Shown: positions 28,531 through 41,665 of the stretch, piece after piece
How the letters are laid out: every line of letters starts with the position of its first letter
Numbering within the stretch: position 1 is the stretch's first letter
The notes under the pieces: model-generated
Databases searched by the model: none
Seen by the model: the letters and a program-made list of their open reading frames with translations, nothing else
What the model was told of the DNA's origin: nothing
Assembly (NCBI RefSeq): GCF_964355755.1
Contig: NC_092678.1
Span: forward strand, 24,284,365-24,348,364
Reading direction: 5' to 3'
Length of the DNA: 64,000 nt
DNA from: Antedon mediterranea
Lineage: Eukaryota > Echinodermata > Crinoidea > Comatulida > Antedonidae
Position numbers and translations under genes: made by a program

Positions 28531-30784
28531 TTATCTCTTATCTTTATAAATTAAACTAAAACTATTACCTTAATTCTTTATAACTATCATTTGTCTAGTA
28601 GATTTTCTGACAATTTACTCTTGGAAATTTCTATTCCAACAATTAAGTATTGTTAAATTAGTTTATTAAATTTTATTAATTTTTTTGTTGCAAAGATAAG
28701 AAAAAAACAATTTCATAAAATTAATATATAAATTAAAGAAAAAGAGAAGTCATTATTAATGTAATTAAACATTTAAATATAAATAATTTATTGAGTATTT
28801 TGTAAAACATCATTCATCATTCAAATGTATTTTCTACCAAAACAAACAATAATAATAAATTCTGTAGCTAGAAATAGTTTTAAAAATTAATTATTTATTT
28901 AGAAATAAATTAAATACACACTTTGCTCTGCTTTAATTTAAATAGAAGTTTTAAATTAGGATAAGCCAGGTGATATGCAATAGGCAGATAAATATAAACT
29001 TAACTGAGTAATGTAATTTATATATCCAATTTAATTGGCAATTTAAACAAACTGAATGTGTTTACTAGTTCAATTTAATATATAAATTTAGATGTATTTG
29101 TTCTAAAGCTCTGTCTACACTATCAAACTTTATGTGACAAAAAAATGTGATGTGCCCATATATGGACATGATTATGTCATATCACTTCCATATTTGGGCA
29201 TACCACTACCATATTTCGGCACATTTTGTCAAACTAGTTTGATAGTGTAGACAGAGCATAATATATTTGATTTTTACATTCCATTTACTGGAACACTAGT
29301 CGTAGTTATAGGTCCTGCTGTTGTGTATAGCTGCCATAGGCCTAGTATGTTCATACTTACAATTTAATCCTCTTTGTGTACTATAACTTAAATAATTAAA
29401 TATTGTAATAAAAGGTAAAATATAAATGATACAATAAATATTTTAGAGTATTTTTACAAGTTAGGTAAATCCAGATTGGTTATATTTCATAGATTATATA
29501 ATTTTTTTAATGTAAATGTAACAATAGCCATTTTACTTATTTAATAATAATATTAATATTTACTAATAATATAAATAGTTTTAAAACTGAACTTTGTCAT
29601 AAGTATACACAATTTTATTTACATTCCACTTAAAAGTATGTGTCTTTGTAAAGCATAAATATAAAGGTATTTTTATAATTTAATCATTTAAACTTTGTAG
29701 TTGTGTACAAATTGAGGTATATATAATTGCATTGCAGTTAAAATTAACTAAATAGTTTGTTTAGGTTGAGTTTATATTGTCACACACAGTGAACACAACA
29801 TAGACACTTAGTTACTACAAACATTAAGAATTGAAAAATTAAACAAACTAAACTTACAATAAAATAAAAAATGGCTTCTCTTAATTTAAGATAGGAATAG
29901 TTGGTACCATATCTGAAGGGTAATGAGTCGGGCAGTATAACAATTACACTGCTGTCCTGAAAACAAAGTCGTTGGGTTTGGTATTACCAGAGAGTTAACC
30001 TTATTAAATTATTTAATCCAAATTTATGTACTGCACAATTTGTATTCTTGAGCTAATATAGGTATCAAAATTATTGTCTAATTTTCTGACACCAGTTTGG
30101 CTTTATTTTCCACAACAAAAGAATGGGTGCGTTTGTGTCGTGCGAAGCTATGACGAGGTTCGTTCAACATAAATGCGTCTAGTTTGATGTTTTGGGAATT
30201 TAGTCTTTAGGACCTCTTGAACTGTAAATATTAATATGCAATGTAACCTTCTTTTTATATTTAAAATAATAATATAGTTGAATGTATATCAAAACTGGTC
30301 AAATTTCTTTATTATTCATATTTATTTTTTTAATATCAAAATCATCATGTTTGTAAAATATAATTTTAATATCCAAATTTTAATATAAACATTATATTCA
30401 ACTATTAATTCCCATGCTCAAATAGCATATAACTCCACTCCTGAGAACGTCCGGTGTGCCCAGGGCGATTCCCTCATGTGTCAGCGTCCCTGCATTGGAG
30501 TATTGGGTTCTCACTTGTGTTTGGTCTTTCTGTAGTTTACATTGAACTTTAATCATGTCGATTGAAACTTGTGTCTTTGACTTTCTAGATGTCTTGGAGC
30601 ATTCTTGCTGCTTGGCGATTGTGGCTGACATGACTTGGGTGACATATTCACTGTGTAGTTGAGTGGGTTAAGCCATTGGCGTAGTGGGGCACATAGCGGG
30701 GTGTTGCAGAGAGGTTCATTTTTTTTTTACTCGAACAAATAAACACCAACACGCAACGTATAGTTGTTTGTCTTTTATTAAGTG
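28531..30784. other. gene-free AT-rich stretch
   Basis: It contains a complete palindromic MITE (29107-29257). A minus-strand frame of 77 codons at 30398-30631 is better in composition than its surroundings but is not recognised; it lies just inside a dispersed repeat end (about 30665-30725) that is inverted relative to 26037-26090. Confidence 0.45.
29107..29257. mobile_element. palindromic MITE family P, complete copy
   Basis: The ends AGCTCTGTCTACACTATCAA and TTGATAGTGTAGACAGAGC are inverted. Inside are mirrored TGTGATGTGCCCATATATGG and CCATATTT.GGCACA segments, so nearly the whole element folds on itself. Confidence 0.8.
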
Positions 30785-31320
30785 GCTGACCTCCAACCGC
30801 AAGAGGGCGCTCTTCACCTTTCCAAAACGCCCTCTATACTGTAGCCAGTAGTTTGAAGGGCGCCCTCGTCAAAAAAAAATTGGCGTAGAGAGGTCCTTTA
30901 CAGAGGCCATTTTAGCCAGATGAGGAGGGCGCTTTCCACGCAAACTGCAATATAGAGGGCGCACTAGGAATAAAGACGCCCTCTATATCGTAGCCAGCCG
31001 TTAGAAGGGCGCCCTCACTAAATAAAAAAATTGGCGTAGGAGTCCCAAAAGAGGCCATTTTAACCAGAAGAGGGCGCTCTCCATGCAAACAATATAGAGG
31101 GCGCACTAGGAATAAAAACGCCCTCATAATAAATTAAAAAAAATTGGTGTAGGGTTTTTTGCAAAGCCATTTTTACCAAATGAGGGCGCCCTCTTTACCA
31201 ATCACAATAGAGGACGCACTTGTTATAGAACGCCCTCAGTTTACACAAACGATAGTACCACTTTTTTTTAAAGATCAAATGAGGGCGCTTTTTAAACTAG
31301 TAGTATAGAGGGCGTCCAGT
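30785..31320. repeat. GAGGGCGC repeats, about three diverged units
   Basis: Both GAGGGCGC and GCGCCCTC occur many times. Blocks such as AAATTGGCGTAG, AGAGGCCATTTT and ATAGAGGGCGCACTAGGAAT recur with a period of about 180 bp. The mirrored words give each unit internal palindromes. The GC content stands out against the AT-rich surroundings. Confidence 0.75.
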
Positions 31321-34300
31321 GGAAGAAAAAGTAATCAATCCACATACCTGTATCCTTAGCCTTCTTTCTGGCTGCCAGTACACTAACTTTTTTTAAACTT
31401 ACCTTTACAAATACGCCTATCACTCTACCGTAATTAATAACAATATGCCTACCACTAACTTTAACTAAATCCTAGGAATATCTTAAAATATATTGCTAAC
31501 AAAATCAAACAGTTTTAATAGATTATTTAGAAAATAATAAAATGTGAAATCAGATAAAATAAAGCATGGAGGTATGAATAAAATATATGATATGCCTACC
31601 AGACTAATTAAAATACAGCATAGAAAATAATAAATGTGAAATCATATGATAAATAAAGTATATATATGCCTACCAGACTAGTAAAAATACAATCATAATG
31701 AACAATTTTGAAAAATAAATGCAAAATTGATGCAATGCTGAAATTCTTATGCCTATAACTAAAGATATATATGCCTATACTATAACTTAAATAAAGTGAA
31801 AAAATAGATACAACACAGGGATCAACTTTATTGAGGTTGGGACTATATTACAAATATAATGACACTTGAACTGAGCAGCTGGATCGCGGATGATAATAAT
31901 GGATATATATATATAGTATATAATATTCAGTGAAAATCCCTGTACTAAAGTACAGGGATTTTTAACTGTTATATCAGCCAAAGAAATTATCTATATTCTG
32001 GTACGTGCAGCCTAGCAACAGTTTTTATACATAATCGTGAAAATGTATTTTTCACTTCAAAGGATATGAAATTGTTTTCAGTTTCCATTTCTGTTTCAAC
32101 TGAAAGATATAAAAAAATAATAATTTAGTGAAATATTAGATAATTTTGAGGATTTAGTTTTTTCTGCTATTTTTGCTTTTTTCACACCTAATTTCAATTT
32201 AGTGTACAGCAATAAAGTATTTAAAGTATAGCCATGCTTGCATCACCAGATGTTTTATATAAATTGTATGTAAATTAGAACTTTGCATACTTGAGCAAAT
32301 TGTTAGTTCATTGGCATGTGTGGCTTGTTGTGCAAGGACACAGCATGCATGGAAACCTGCATTGAGAGAGGCTAAGTTACTAAGCCTGGAGCGGACTCAA
32401 GCCTGTACTGAGGGGCTTACTAAGTCTAGTGCTGACTGAAGTCTAGGCTTACTTAGAAGCTTGTCTGCAGTTTATTCCAGCAATGAGACATACAGAAGGT
32501 GAGCCAAAATAAGAAATGTAGTATAGCTAGTTTACACAGCTTTGTAATTCCATGAATATTTATTGTAAATTGTATATTTTATTAGGTTATATGCATGATA
32601 TGCATATAACCTCTTGATTCTGTCAAAATCTTTATTTATTTATTTATTTATTTATTCTTTCCTTAGCACTATTTTGTCCGTGCATTATCTTGGCATCAGT
32701 TTAATCTAGCTAAGTCAAGTTTTCAGAGTATATTCCTTATGGCCAGGAATCGATGTGGTTATTTTTTCACGATGCGCAATCAAAAATTACGCGGTCTACG
32801 CGCGATTTTACGAAATCACGTTTGTAATCCTATCTTCACAAGCATGAATCACAATTAAACAAAATTTGGTACTCATAAATTTCAGGTCATATTTCATCAT
32901 ATGGCAATACAATTACGTGCGTAGCGCATATAACGCTTGCGTACGCGCGCTTAAAATGTTCAAAATTGTCAAAATTTATTTTCGGTGAAATTAGAGTACG
33001 TTTCAGGCAATTTTAAGCGTTTAAAAAATTGCCATGAGTGCGCAGATTTTTGCACGTGCACTGCGCGTTCAAACGTTAATGCGCACTCTTTTTACCCGAT
33101 TTCTGTTTTACAATCTTTCTTTAATAATATCATCATATTTGATTTAGGTTTCAACTCGAAATTGCGTTATACGAGCACGTCAAAAGTGACTGGCTACGCA
33201 CGTATAAGTTAACAAAATGGTGAAAATAATATGCTAAATTTTAAAATTAATATATATCGTCAGAATGCAGGGGAACACCTATTTTTTATTTCATTTTCTT
33301 GAAGTGTATGTATCATATGTATGATTTATTATCAAATTAAGAGAACAAAAGTTGATTAAGTCGTCATTAATTGCATATTAAATTTAAAAAAAATAATTTC
33401 GACAATCAAACAAATTATGACATTTTCTTAGGCCAAAATAACAAACTTAACATTAACTTTCTTCCTTCAAAAATTCATATATTAAAGTTAAAAGTATGTA
33501 GTTTGACAGTGCATCATTTGTATACATTTTAAAGATGTCATCATAGTATAAAATTATAATTCATTTCGGTATGTAATAATCTATTTGCATCAAAGTGGTT
33601 ACTGCATAGTAAATACACGGAGGAATTTTTCTATAACTTTTAGTCAGTTGTGTACGGCTCGATGGACTGTGCTCGTGTCTATGGCATTCAAGGTACCGAG
33701 ATCGAGTCTCACCTTGGGAAACGGAATAAGATTTTTTTTTTATTATCCGTATTGTTTGTTCAAATTTATTTCTTAGTGTATAGATTATACACATGATTTA
33801 TAATGAAATCTAGATAAAAATTAACTTATGTCTTTATTATTATGTAACAACAAATGTGGTTTATGACATTATACGCATATGGATCTTTGATCGAATTGTG
33901 ATACCGGCTATGGTGTTCGCGTTAGCAAGGTCCTATCATATATTATAAATAATTAAAGATTCTGAGAAAATCAATCAATCAATATATCTTTAAAAAATCA
34001 ATTATCTTTATTTAAATCAATGCATATAACCTATAATTCGTCATAGTGACAATTAAATCTAGTTACCTTTTATTACTATTGGATTAGATAATCTTTTAAA
34101 AGCTTTTTTTTCCAAACAATTTTGGTAATGAATAAGGTGGGGTTTTTGTGTTGAAATTTGGGAAGTAAGATTTTATGATATAAATCAAGCACATGCTGTG
34201 CTAACATCATGCTATTTGAATATTGTTCATTTTATGAAACTTCTTTAGTAATTTAGTGATTCTGGTTAATTGTGAAAAACTGCTCATAACACAAAGGCAA

Positions 34301-35036
34301 TTTGTGTCAAGCACACAAAGCGATATGGGGCCAGGTTTTCTGACCAATTTTATAATGGACAATTTGGTGTCCAGCATATTATTATTATAATATACTGCAC
34401 TGTACTGAATTATCCATTTCTTGTAAAGTGTAGGACTAAATTTATATTGCCCTAAATTTCAGTCAAAATTACTGGAATTCTAGTTCATTTAAAAAAAATA
34501 AATAATAGAATTGTCATTCAATTCTCTCTGCGACTGTATTTTGAACTGAAAACCAATGAACTTTAAATTACCTTTGATGTTTATCTGCAACAACTAATTT
34601 AGTTGTGTTATCATCTATTCTTCAGTTGGTTACAAGAGTTTCTGCAAAATATAAGGAAAAAATAAATTTAAAATTATAGTTATATAATATTGTTTACCAA
34701 ATTACTTAAATCTGTGAATCTGTAAGACGGTATTCACATTAAATTGTCAATTTGAAATCCTATACTTGCAAACTCACACACATAATGCGCGAGTCTCGCA
34801 CGACATACACATATTCAATTTATTTTGTTTCTCATTGGCCACTAAAAAAGGTGGAAGGTTGTGGAATGTTTCAAAAACCGGCTTGGTCGTCACTAGCAGA
34901 AATCAATTTTAAAAACCACCCTCCATTCCCTAAAATTTACTCAGTCAGACCCTTCAAGTATTTTATAAAAAAAAACATAATTTGTTATCTGTAGATTACA
35001 TAATACAATTATGATCTCACTACACCAGTACATATT
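31321..35036. other. gene-free AT-rich stretch
   Basis: No coding exon was recognised. It holds a hairpin at about 31934-31967 (AAATCCCTGTACT and its complement), a palindrome AGGTTATATGCAT at about 32583-32612 that recurs inverted near 34019, a GC-richer patch with GCGCGC words (32760-33200), and a possible tRNA-like relic near 33660-33720. Confidence 0.45.
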
Positions 35037-36614
35037 ATGGGCGGCCATTAGGGCCAAAATAGACAAACGTTGCCGTACGAACAATTCCGCTCCCGTAAGG
35101 CAAACTAATGGCGTTAAAGACATAATTCCTCGAGTGACAAACAAATATTGCCGTACGGACACACAAACACATTGCCATATGAACAAATTGCCGTATGGTT
35201 AAATTGGCGTAAAGACAAACATTGGCGTACAGTCTAACTAAATATAAACGTTGAGGGCAGCATAGTAATTTAAAACCACATGACTGAAACCACTCTGTTG
35301 TGTGTCCAGTCCTGATGGGGAATAAAAACATAATCATGGAAGGCTTGTGTTAAGCTAGCTAACAATATAGGCCAGCCGACAATAAGCCAGCCCACTTTTA
35401 TTTTTTCCAGCCAACAATAACTATGAAACACCGTTTGTGTATTTTTTACATTTTCAGTGTTACTTATGGTTTTTATGGTATTACTATTAGAAATGAAATA
35501 TTTGTGAGAAAACGGCGGATTGCTCCTGGGAGTCACTTGGTGGGATTATACTAGGGTACCTCTTTAGTAAAAGTTAGAGTAGGCCTATGACCGCTGGTCC
35601 CGTTTACTCAGCCCTCATCTTTTAAATCTGAGTGTAACTCAATTACGATTTTTAATATTATAGTGAAATTTGATACTGTATTTGTGAGAAAACGGCGGAT
35701 TGCTCCTGGGAGTTACTTGGTGGGATTATACTAGGGTACCTCCTTAGTCGTCCAGTATAAGTTAGCGTAGGACCGCTGGTCCCGTTTACTCAGCATTTAT
35801 CTTTTGAATTTTATACTGTATTTGTGAGAAAACGGCGGATTTAAAAGATGAGGGCTGAGTAAACGGGACCAGTGGTCATACTCTAACTTTCACTGGACGA
35901 CTAAGGAGGTACCCTAGTACAATCCCACCAAGTAACTCCCAGGAGCAATCCGCCGTTTTCTCACAAATACAGTATCCAATTTCACTATAATATTAAAAAT
36001 CGTAATTGAGTTACACTCAGATTTTTAAAAGATAAATGCTGAGTAAACGGGAACACTACAGCGATCAAAGGCCTACTCTAACTTATACTGGACGACTAAG
36101 GGTACCTTAGTATAATCCCACCAAGTGACTCCCAGGAGCAATCCGCCGTTTTCTCACAAATATTTAATTTCTAATACCATAAAAACCATAAGTAACACTG
36201 AAAATGTAAAAAATACACAAACGGTGTTTCATAGTTATTGTTGGCTGGAAAAAATAAAAGTGGGCTGGCTTATTGTCGGCTGGCCTATATTGTTGGCTAG
36301 CAAAACACAAGCCTTCCATGATTATGTTTTTATTCCCCATCAGGACTGGACACACAGAGTGGTTTCAGTCACATGGTTTTAAATTACTATGCTGCCCTCA
36401 ACGTTTATATTTAGTTAGACTGTACGCCAATTTTTGTCCGTACGCCAATTTTTGTCCTTTCGGCAATTTTTGTCCTTGCGCCAATTTAACCATACGGCAA
36501 TTTGTTCATATGGCAATGTGTTTGTGTGTCCGTACGGCAATATTTGTTTGTCTTACGGGAGCGGAATTGTTCGTACGGCAACGTTTGTCTATTTTGGCCC
36601 TAATGGCCGCCCAT
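35037..36614. mobile_element. 1.58-kb foldback element
   Basis: ATGGGCGGCCATTAGGGCCA at the left end is the exact reverse complement of the right end, and the two arms stay matched for most of the element, meeting near 35825. The outer arms contain repeated GCCGTACG/GGCGTA words before CAATTT or CAAACA; the inner arms hold direct and inverted copies of AAAACGGCGGATTGCTCCTG. Open frames inside are mirror images of each other and are not genes. Confidence 0.85.
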
Positions 36615-36871
36615 ATATATATCCTTTTAATAATCAAAATCAAACAATATTATTAAATAAAAATACACTTAAACCTACCTACGCATAAAAATTTAGGCTA
36701 GGCCTAGAGGCCTAATAAATGCCAAATTATCACTTCTCTCAGTCAGGTGTAGGATCTTTAGTAGTACGTAACTTGCCATGCCTGAAAATATAGGTAAAGG
36801 TAAAAAAAACAGACTGGTTAAAATTGTCAATGTCAATGATTTAATGAAGCATTATAAATTTAACAGAGTCA

Positions 36872-37418
36872 TCGTATTCGATTTAGACTTTCACCGTTGA
36901 GTACAGTTTTTCCGTTGAGTACTTCTTTAACGGAGTATTTTGAGCGTTGAGATTGTTCTTAACAAAAAAGCTTTCGTTGTCAACGTTTCTATTCGAATGA
37001 CTTTCTGTTGAGCACAAATTTACAATTCGAATACAAAAAGTACTCAACGAATCTTTATGCACTTGTCAATTGTATGACCCACTATACGAGCCCCGGGAGA
37101 GGTGCGTCATGGGTGCGTCATTTACAAATAATTACTGACGCAGGGGTGCGTCAAAAAACCTAGATGGTACGTCACATCAATGAACAAGGTGTGTCAATGT
37201 CCGTCACTTTACCACCCACCATATCATAAACAACATGGTCACAGTGCGCCAAAATGGGTGCGTCATGGTCACCTAAAGGTAAGTCACCTTTTTGACGCAC
37301 GGGTGCGTCATGGTATTCAAAAGTCGGACAAATGACGCACCTCTCCTGGGGGTCGTATAGTGGGTCATACAATTGACAAGTGCATTACGTTGACAACGAA
37401 AGTTCCAATCGAATACGA
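36872..37418. mobile_element. nested inverted-repeat element with GGTGCGTCA repeats
   Basis: TCGTATTCGATT (36872) and AATCGAATACGA (to 37418) are inverted, as are CTTTCGTTGTCAACG and CGTTGACAACGAAAG. A stronger inner pair spans 37058-37384 (TGCACTTGTCAATTGTATGA and its complement). The centre is rich in GGTGCGTCA in both orientations. This could be one element or one inserted in another. Confidence 0.7.
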
Positions 37419-39203
37419 CAATTGTTAATAATTTTAAGACAACTTTGACCTAGGCTAGGCTATGTGCATACAGAACCCTCCTCATAAATAAATAAAATAT
37501 GGTTATTTTCTATCAATTTTATTATAATACCTACCAAGCAGCAGTCTTGAAATCATGTTTTTGTGGGATTCAAAACTTAGGCCTGGCCTATAGGCTACTA
37601 ATGGTTAACTGAAACGCCATGGATGGGAGTAGCCAAACAGGGCTAACTAACTAAGGACGTAGGCTACTTCAGACAGGTACTGGTGTGGTGGTGACGACGT
37701 GTGCATCAATCGAAATTGGAATTGGACCTTATTAGAGAAAAGCACCTAATTTATTCTAATTAAACAAAGTCTACAATATGTCACAATCATTTTGTAACTT
37801 TAAAAGATTTATATTTTTTTTATAGATGTGCCTTATCTAATCAGCAGGCCTAAATACTTACCTTTATTATCTTTTTTGATGGTGGAAAAGCAGCTGTGGA
37901 AAAGTTTGTTTGCAGGAGGCGAGAGGGGGAGAGGAGAGAGAGAGAGAGAGAGGAGAAAAATCAGCGCAGACGATCGACAATACCGTGATCTGATTGGTCA
38001 AGAGTCAGCGAGAAACTTCGGATCTGCTCGGATCATCGATCGGATCCGATTTTTCTGAATACGCAAGCGCAGTACGTAATATAATTTTACTTCATTGTTA
38101 GAAAGGCTATTTTGGTTATAAATAGGTCTAACTGTGGTTATACTGTTTTTTTATTAAAAATAAAACGCTCAACATCCTCCAAAAGTAATTTTTTGTCTGA
38201 TCTGGTGGTATGACAAAAAATCCATGTTGATGGCGCACTTTTTTGTTTATAAACGCGACAACTGACGCGTGAACTGACTAGACTAAGCTAACTTGGCGCG
38301 AATTTAGAAAAATAAATACTGTACTGCATGCAACTGATGTTATTTATTACAGAAAGTTATTTTATAAACAAATTAGGTTACACTGTTAACATTTGTTATG
38401 CAGTTTTCATAATTATTTACTCTACTCTATCTAGTAGGCTAGGCCTACTATTATATTATTAACATAATACTAATACTGATGATGATGATAGAGTAACTAG
38501 CCAGCCTCTTACCTAGCTACTACTAGTAGTAGGCTAGCTACTAGGCCTAGGCCTAGTAGGGCCAGGCCCTCCTAGGGGCCTAGGCTAGTTACTCTAGGCT
38601 AGTAGGCTAGTTACTCTAGGCTAGGCCTACTACTCTAGCCGGCTAGCTAGGACCTATTAGGGCCTAGCTCCAAGGCCAGAGAGAGAGGAGGCCTAGGCCT
38701 AGGCCTATATTACTAATTAGTCCTACTAGATAGCCTAGATTATTTATAAATAGGATAGGTCTAATAGTAAAGGCCTCTATTCTAACCCATCAGACCAGGG
38801 AGGGATAGAGGGTAGTACTGTATGTGTAGTAGTAGCTAGGCTAGGCCTAGCCTAGCTAGTCTTCTTCTCTATATCTAGAGGCAAACTATTGTAGTTAGAC
38901 TAGGCTATATGAATAATTAATACTGTATAATGATACAAGGCTGTACAGTGTAGTCTACTAGCTACTGAAGAATGTAAATTAAACATAAAATAATACATAA
39001 CAGTAGGCCTAGAACTTCATAATAGTCTCAATACAATGGTAATATGGTAGAGTACAATATCTGAGATATAAGAGTTTAGGTTCGAATTTAAGACTGTTTT
39101 AATTCTTGCTGTTTGATATACAGTAATAATATTCATAATATTTATTTTAAAAAAACAAATGGAGATTGCTTGGAAAGATTTGTATTAAACAATTTTTTTA
39201 CAG
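37419..39203. other. gene-free stretch with GA repeat and TAGGCCTAG tract
   Basis: No coding exon was identified. A purine run of GAGAGA occurs at about 37920-37956, followed by a moderately GC-rich segment. A dense TAGGCCTAG tract lies at 38430-38720. Confidence 0.45.
38430..38720. repeat. TAGGCCTAG/CTAGGCTAG palindromic tract
   Basis: The words TAGGCCTA, CTAGGCTAG and GCTAGCTA are packed over roughly 290 bp. Single such words are scattered through the window (18215-18290, 21420-21600). It looks like cryptic simple sequence. Confidence 0.75.
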
Positions 39204-40341
39204 CCTTTAAAACGAAATCATGATGCCCAGAATGTCGTAGAGACTTTACGTACCAAACCCAGGACAGGTTAGTCAATGTGTCATCTTATAGTATTGTGTT
39301 TTCATAGTACTGTATCTGTTAGATAGATACAGTAGAAGGGAGACAAATAAATAATTCTGTGTAGCCAAATAATACCATGAAGCCAGTACCCAAATGAAAA
39401 AGTTTTTTAACAAGAGTAATATTATAAAAGGAAAAATATGTTATTATGCAAGTTTTTTCTTTGAAAGTCAAAAAAAGAGTTGAAATTATTACAATTTAAG
39501 AAGTGTAATTAGCAAAAAAATGTACCCCTTATCCCATACCCTTTCCCAACAAAGTGCCTCTTGCTATGTTTTCATAGTAATATTATTACGTTTTGGGAAA
39601 ATTGTTGTCTAAAGATATGTAGTGTGTAAAGGCCACACAGACAATAATAATATAGAATATATAATAAAAATATAGAATCTATGTTATTCCTTAAATGACT
39701 ACAATGAGGAACGGTCGGTTTTCGCTCAAGATAGATTCAGAGTCTACATTGGACAAACTACAGTACGTGGCCTTTAACCTATGTTTTATTTCATTTAAGT
39801 TTTGTACCATGTTTTAGTGCAGCAACAAGATCTTTAAAAAAAGAACCGTAACCTTTTCTTTCATTACTTTTAGGTGCTGGTGTTTTGGTTCTAAACAATT
39901 TAATTTATGTTGTCGGTGGTTACGATGGTAACAGTCTTCTGTGAAATATTACAATCCACGGACCGACTCGTGGAACCTTGTTGCAAAGATGATGTCACCG
40001 CGTTGTTATGTAGGCGCTGTTACAATCACGGAATACGGTACGCCGTATCGGGGTAAGAAGAATTTTATTTCTATTTATTTTTTATATTTGTGCATGAAAC
40101 ATAAATATAGATTTTCATCTGCATGGCTATCACCTCAATTATATTCTAAATGTTCGTTTTCTGTGTCGGTATTAAGAAAGACATTACTTTTTTATTTCTA
40201 AAGATGCGATGGTTCAAAACTGTTAAATACGGTAGAATGGTATGATCCATTTGAAAATGCTTTTCAAACCTTAAGTGACATTTTTAATACCGGTACAATA
40301 ATAATTCCTGCTCTTAACTGTAAAATAGAAAAACAAAAATA
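39204..40341 (+). pseudogene. kelch-repeat (KLHL-like) gene fragment
   Basis: Exon-like segments: 39204-39267, 39874-40052 and about 40204-40341. The peptides GAGVLVLNNLIYVVGGYDGN, YYNPRTDSW and SPRCYVGAV form a kelch blade very like KLHL12/KLHL18-type proteins; the third segment holds TVEWYDP. The frame is broken after GYDGN (in-frame TGA, several bases missing compared with a normal blade), and again between the second and third segments. No BTB or BACK domain is seen nearby, so this is a decayed partial copy. Confidence 0.75.
39627..39776. mobile_element. MITE family G, copy 2
   Basis: The ends TAAAGGCCAC and GTGGCCTTTA are inverted; the interior (ATAGAATCTATGTTATTCC, TTTTCGCTCAAGATAGATTC) matches 17333-17510. 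It sits in an intron of the kelch relic. Confidence 0.6.
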
Positions 40342-40572
40342 AAATTTTCTTGATGATCTGAAAGTACCTGTATCTTAAATTTAAAAATATAATATTATGT
40401 TGTTCCCGATTTTAATTATTTGCACTAATAGTATTTTTTCAGAATTTGATTAAACCATAGGACATATTTATAAATACATAATATGCATGTGACAAATTTA
40501 AAGAACTTTAAATCAAAGAATACATAGAAATTGAGTGGCCAAAGTAAGCCTCGTGATCAAAGCAAACTCTGA

Positions 40573-40770
40573 TCAAAGCGTGGCTTCTCTAACAGTATTC
40601 TGAAACCATCTCCTGACTTCTGTCATCCTACTTGCTTGCTCCATAGAGCCAAACACATCTGTTATAGTCTTTTCCCATCTTGGTCTTCCTCTTCTTCTCT
40701 TCCCTGGAATACAAGCCTCCAACACTCTCTTCTCCATTCCATCTTGCCGCTTAATGCTGCTTTTTAACAT
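40573..40770 (-). mobile_element. C-terminal remnant of a LINE reverse transcriptase
   Basis: The 65-aa frame contains GKRRRGRPRWEKTITDV, the characteristic basic tail found after non-LTR reverse transcriptases. Nothing of the polymerase domain remains. Confidence 0.6.
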
Positions 40771-41665
40771 ACTTCAGCAACCCAATCATTTGATACTCCA
40801 AGCTCCTCTCTTATGCTATCATTAGTAAGCCTATGTAGGATGCAATAAATAGGCCTAATATGTTGCTTGTAGATATGAATAAATCATATAATAGACCTAT
40901 AATAAATGTGACATAAGTAAGTCAATAAATAATATATGTTTATGTTTCCCGCACGACGGATGATAGGTCAGATGTAAACTATTCTTTACATTTGTGTTCT
41001 TTTATCTAAATTACATGAATTTACCTAGTGTAGTAGCCTAAAAAATTCTATTCTTAGGCAGGTTTTTTTATTGCACTATTTAAAATAAAAAATTATTTTT
41101 AAATTCTTAAAATAGTATACTTGAATTGAAGGTGATTTTAGGTTTAAAGGTCAATCAATCCAAATTTCGTGTTGTATTTTAGTTTTACGATACGATAAGT
41201 TCTCAAACAAATTTACTTATTTTATTACATTTCGGTATGTAGCATTAATAATAACTAGCTTATTATGTTTACAGATAGTTTAAGTACTTTTAAGTGATTT
41301 ATTGGTTTAATGTCATGTCAAAAAATAGGTGATTTGACTGCAATTCCATCATACCAATACATTCAATTTGTGACGGCTCTTGTGCCTCATCAAAACACTT
41401 GAGGCTGCCTGATGTCAGTGGTATGAGTAAGGCCTAGGTTTAACTTGTCCGGGGACCATTATTATTGTAAAAACTTATTGACACATAAATGACACCTGAA
41501 GGGTTTTTACTTACGACATTTGTGGTTGACCTTTGTGTTCCTATACCACAACTGATTAACTAACTATTGTCAGTAATGTGGTAAAACTGAATTGTAAAGT
41601 AATCCAATTTTTTTTATAGGCCTCTGGTTGATAGTAAATAGTTTTGAAGAGAACTGGATGCAACA
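40771..41665. other. 5' flank of the 425-aa gene
   Basis: No coding sequence. An acceptor-like TTTTTATAG at 41631-41639 region (ending 41619-41620 by the exon reading) suggests that the start-codon exon has an upstream non-coding exon. No promoter element could be assigned. Confidence 0.4.

Noticed and set aside
33655-33730. A tRNA gene
   Set aside because: A and B box-like words are present, but no proper cloverleaf forms; at best a SINE relic.
35011-36688. Open frames on both strands, repeated at mirror positions
   Set aside because: They come from the arms of the foldback element and have no recognisable domain.
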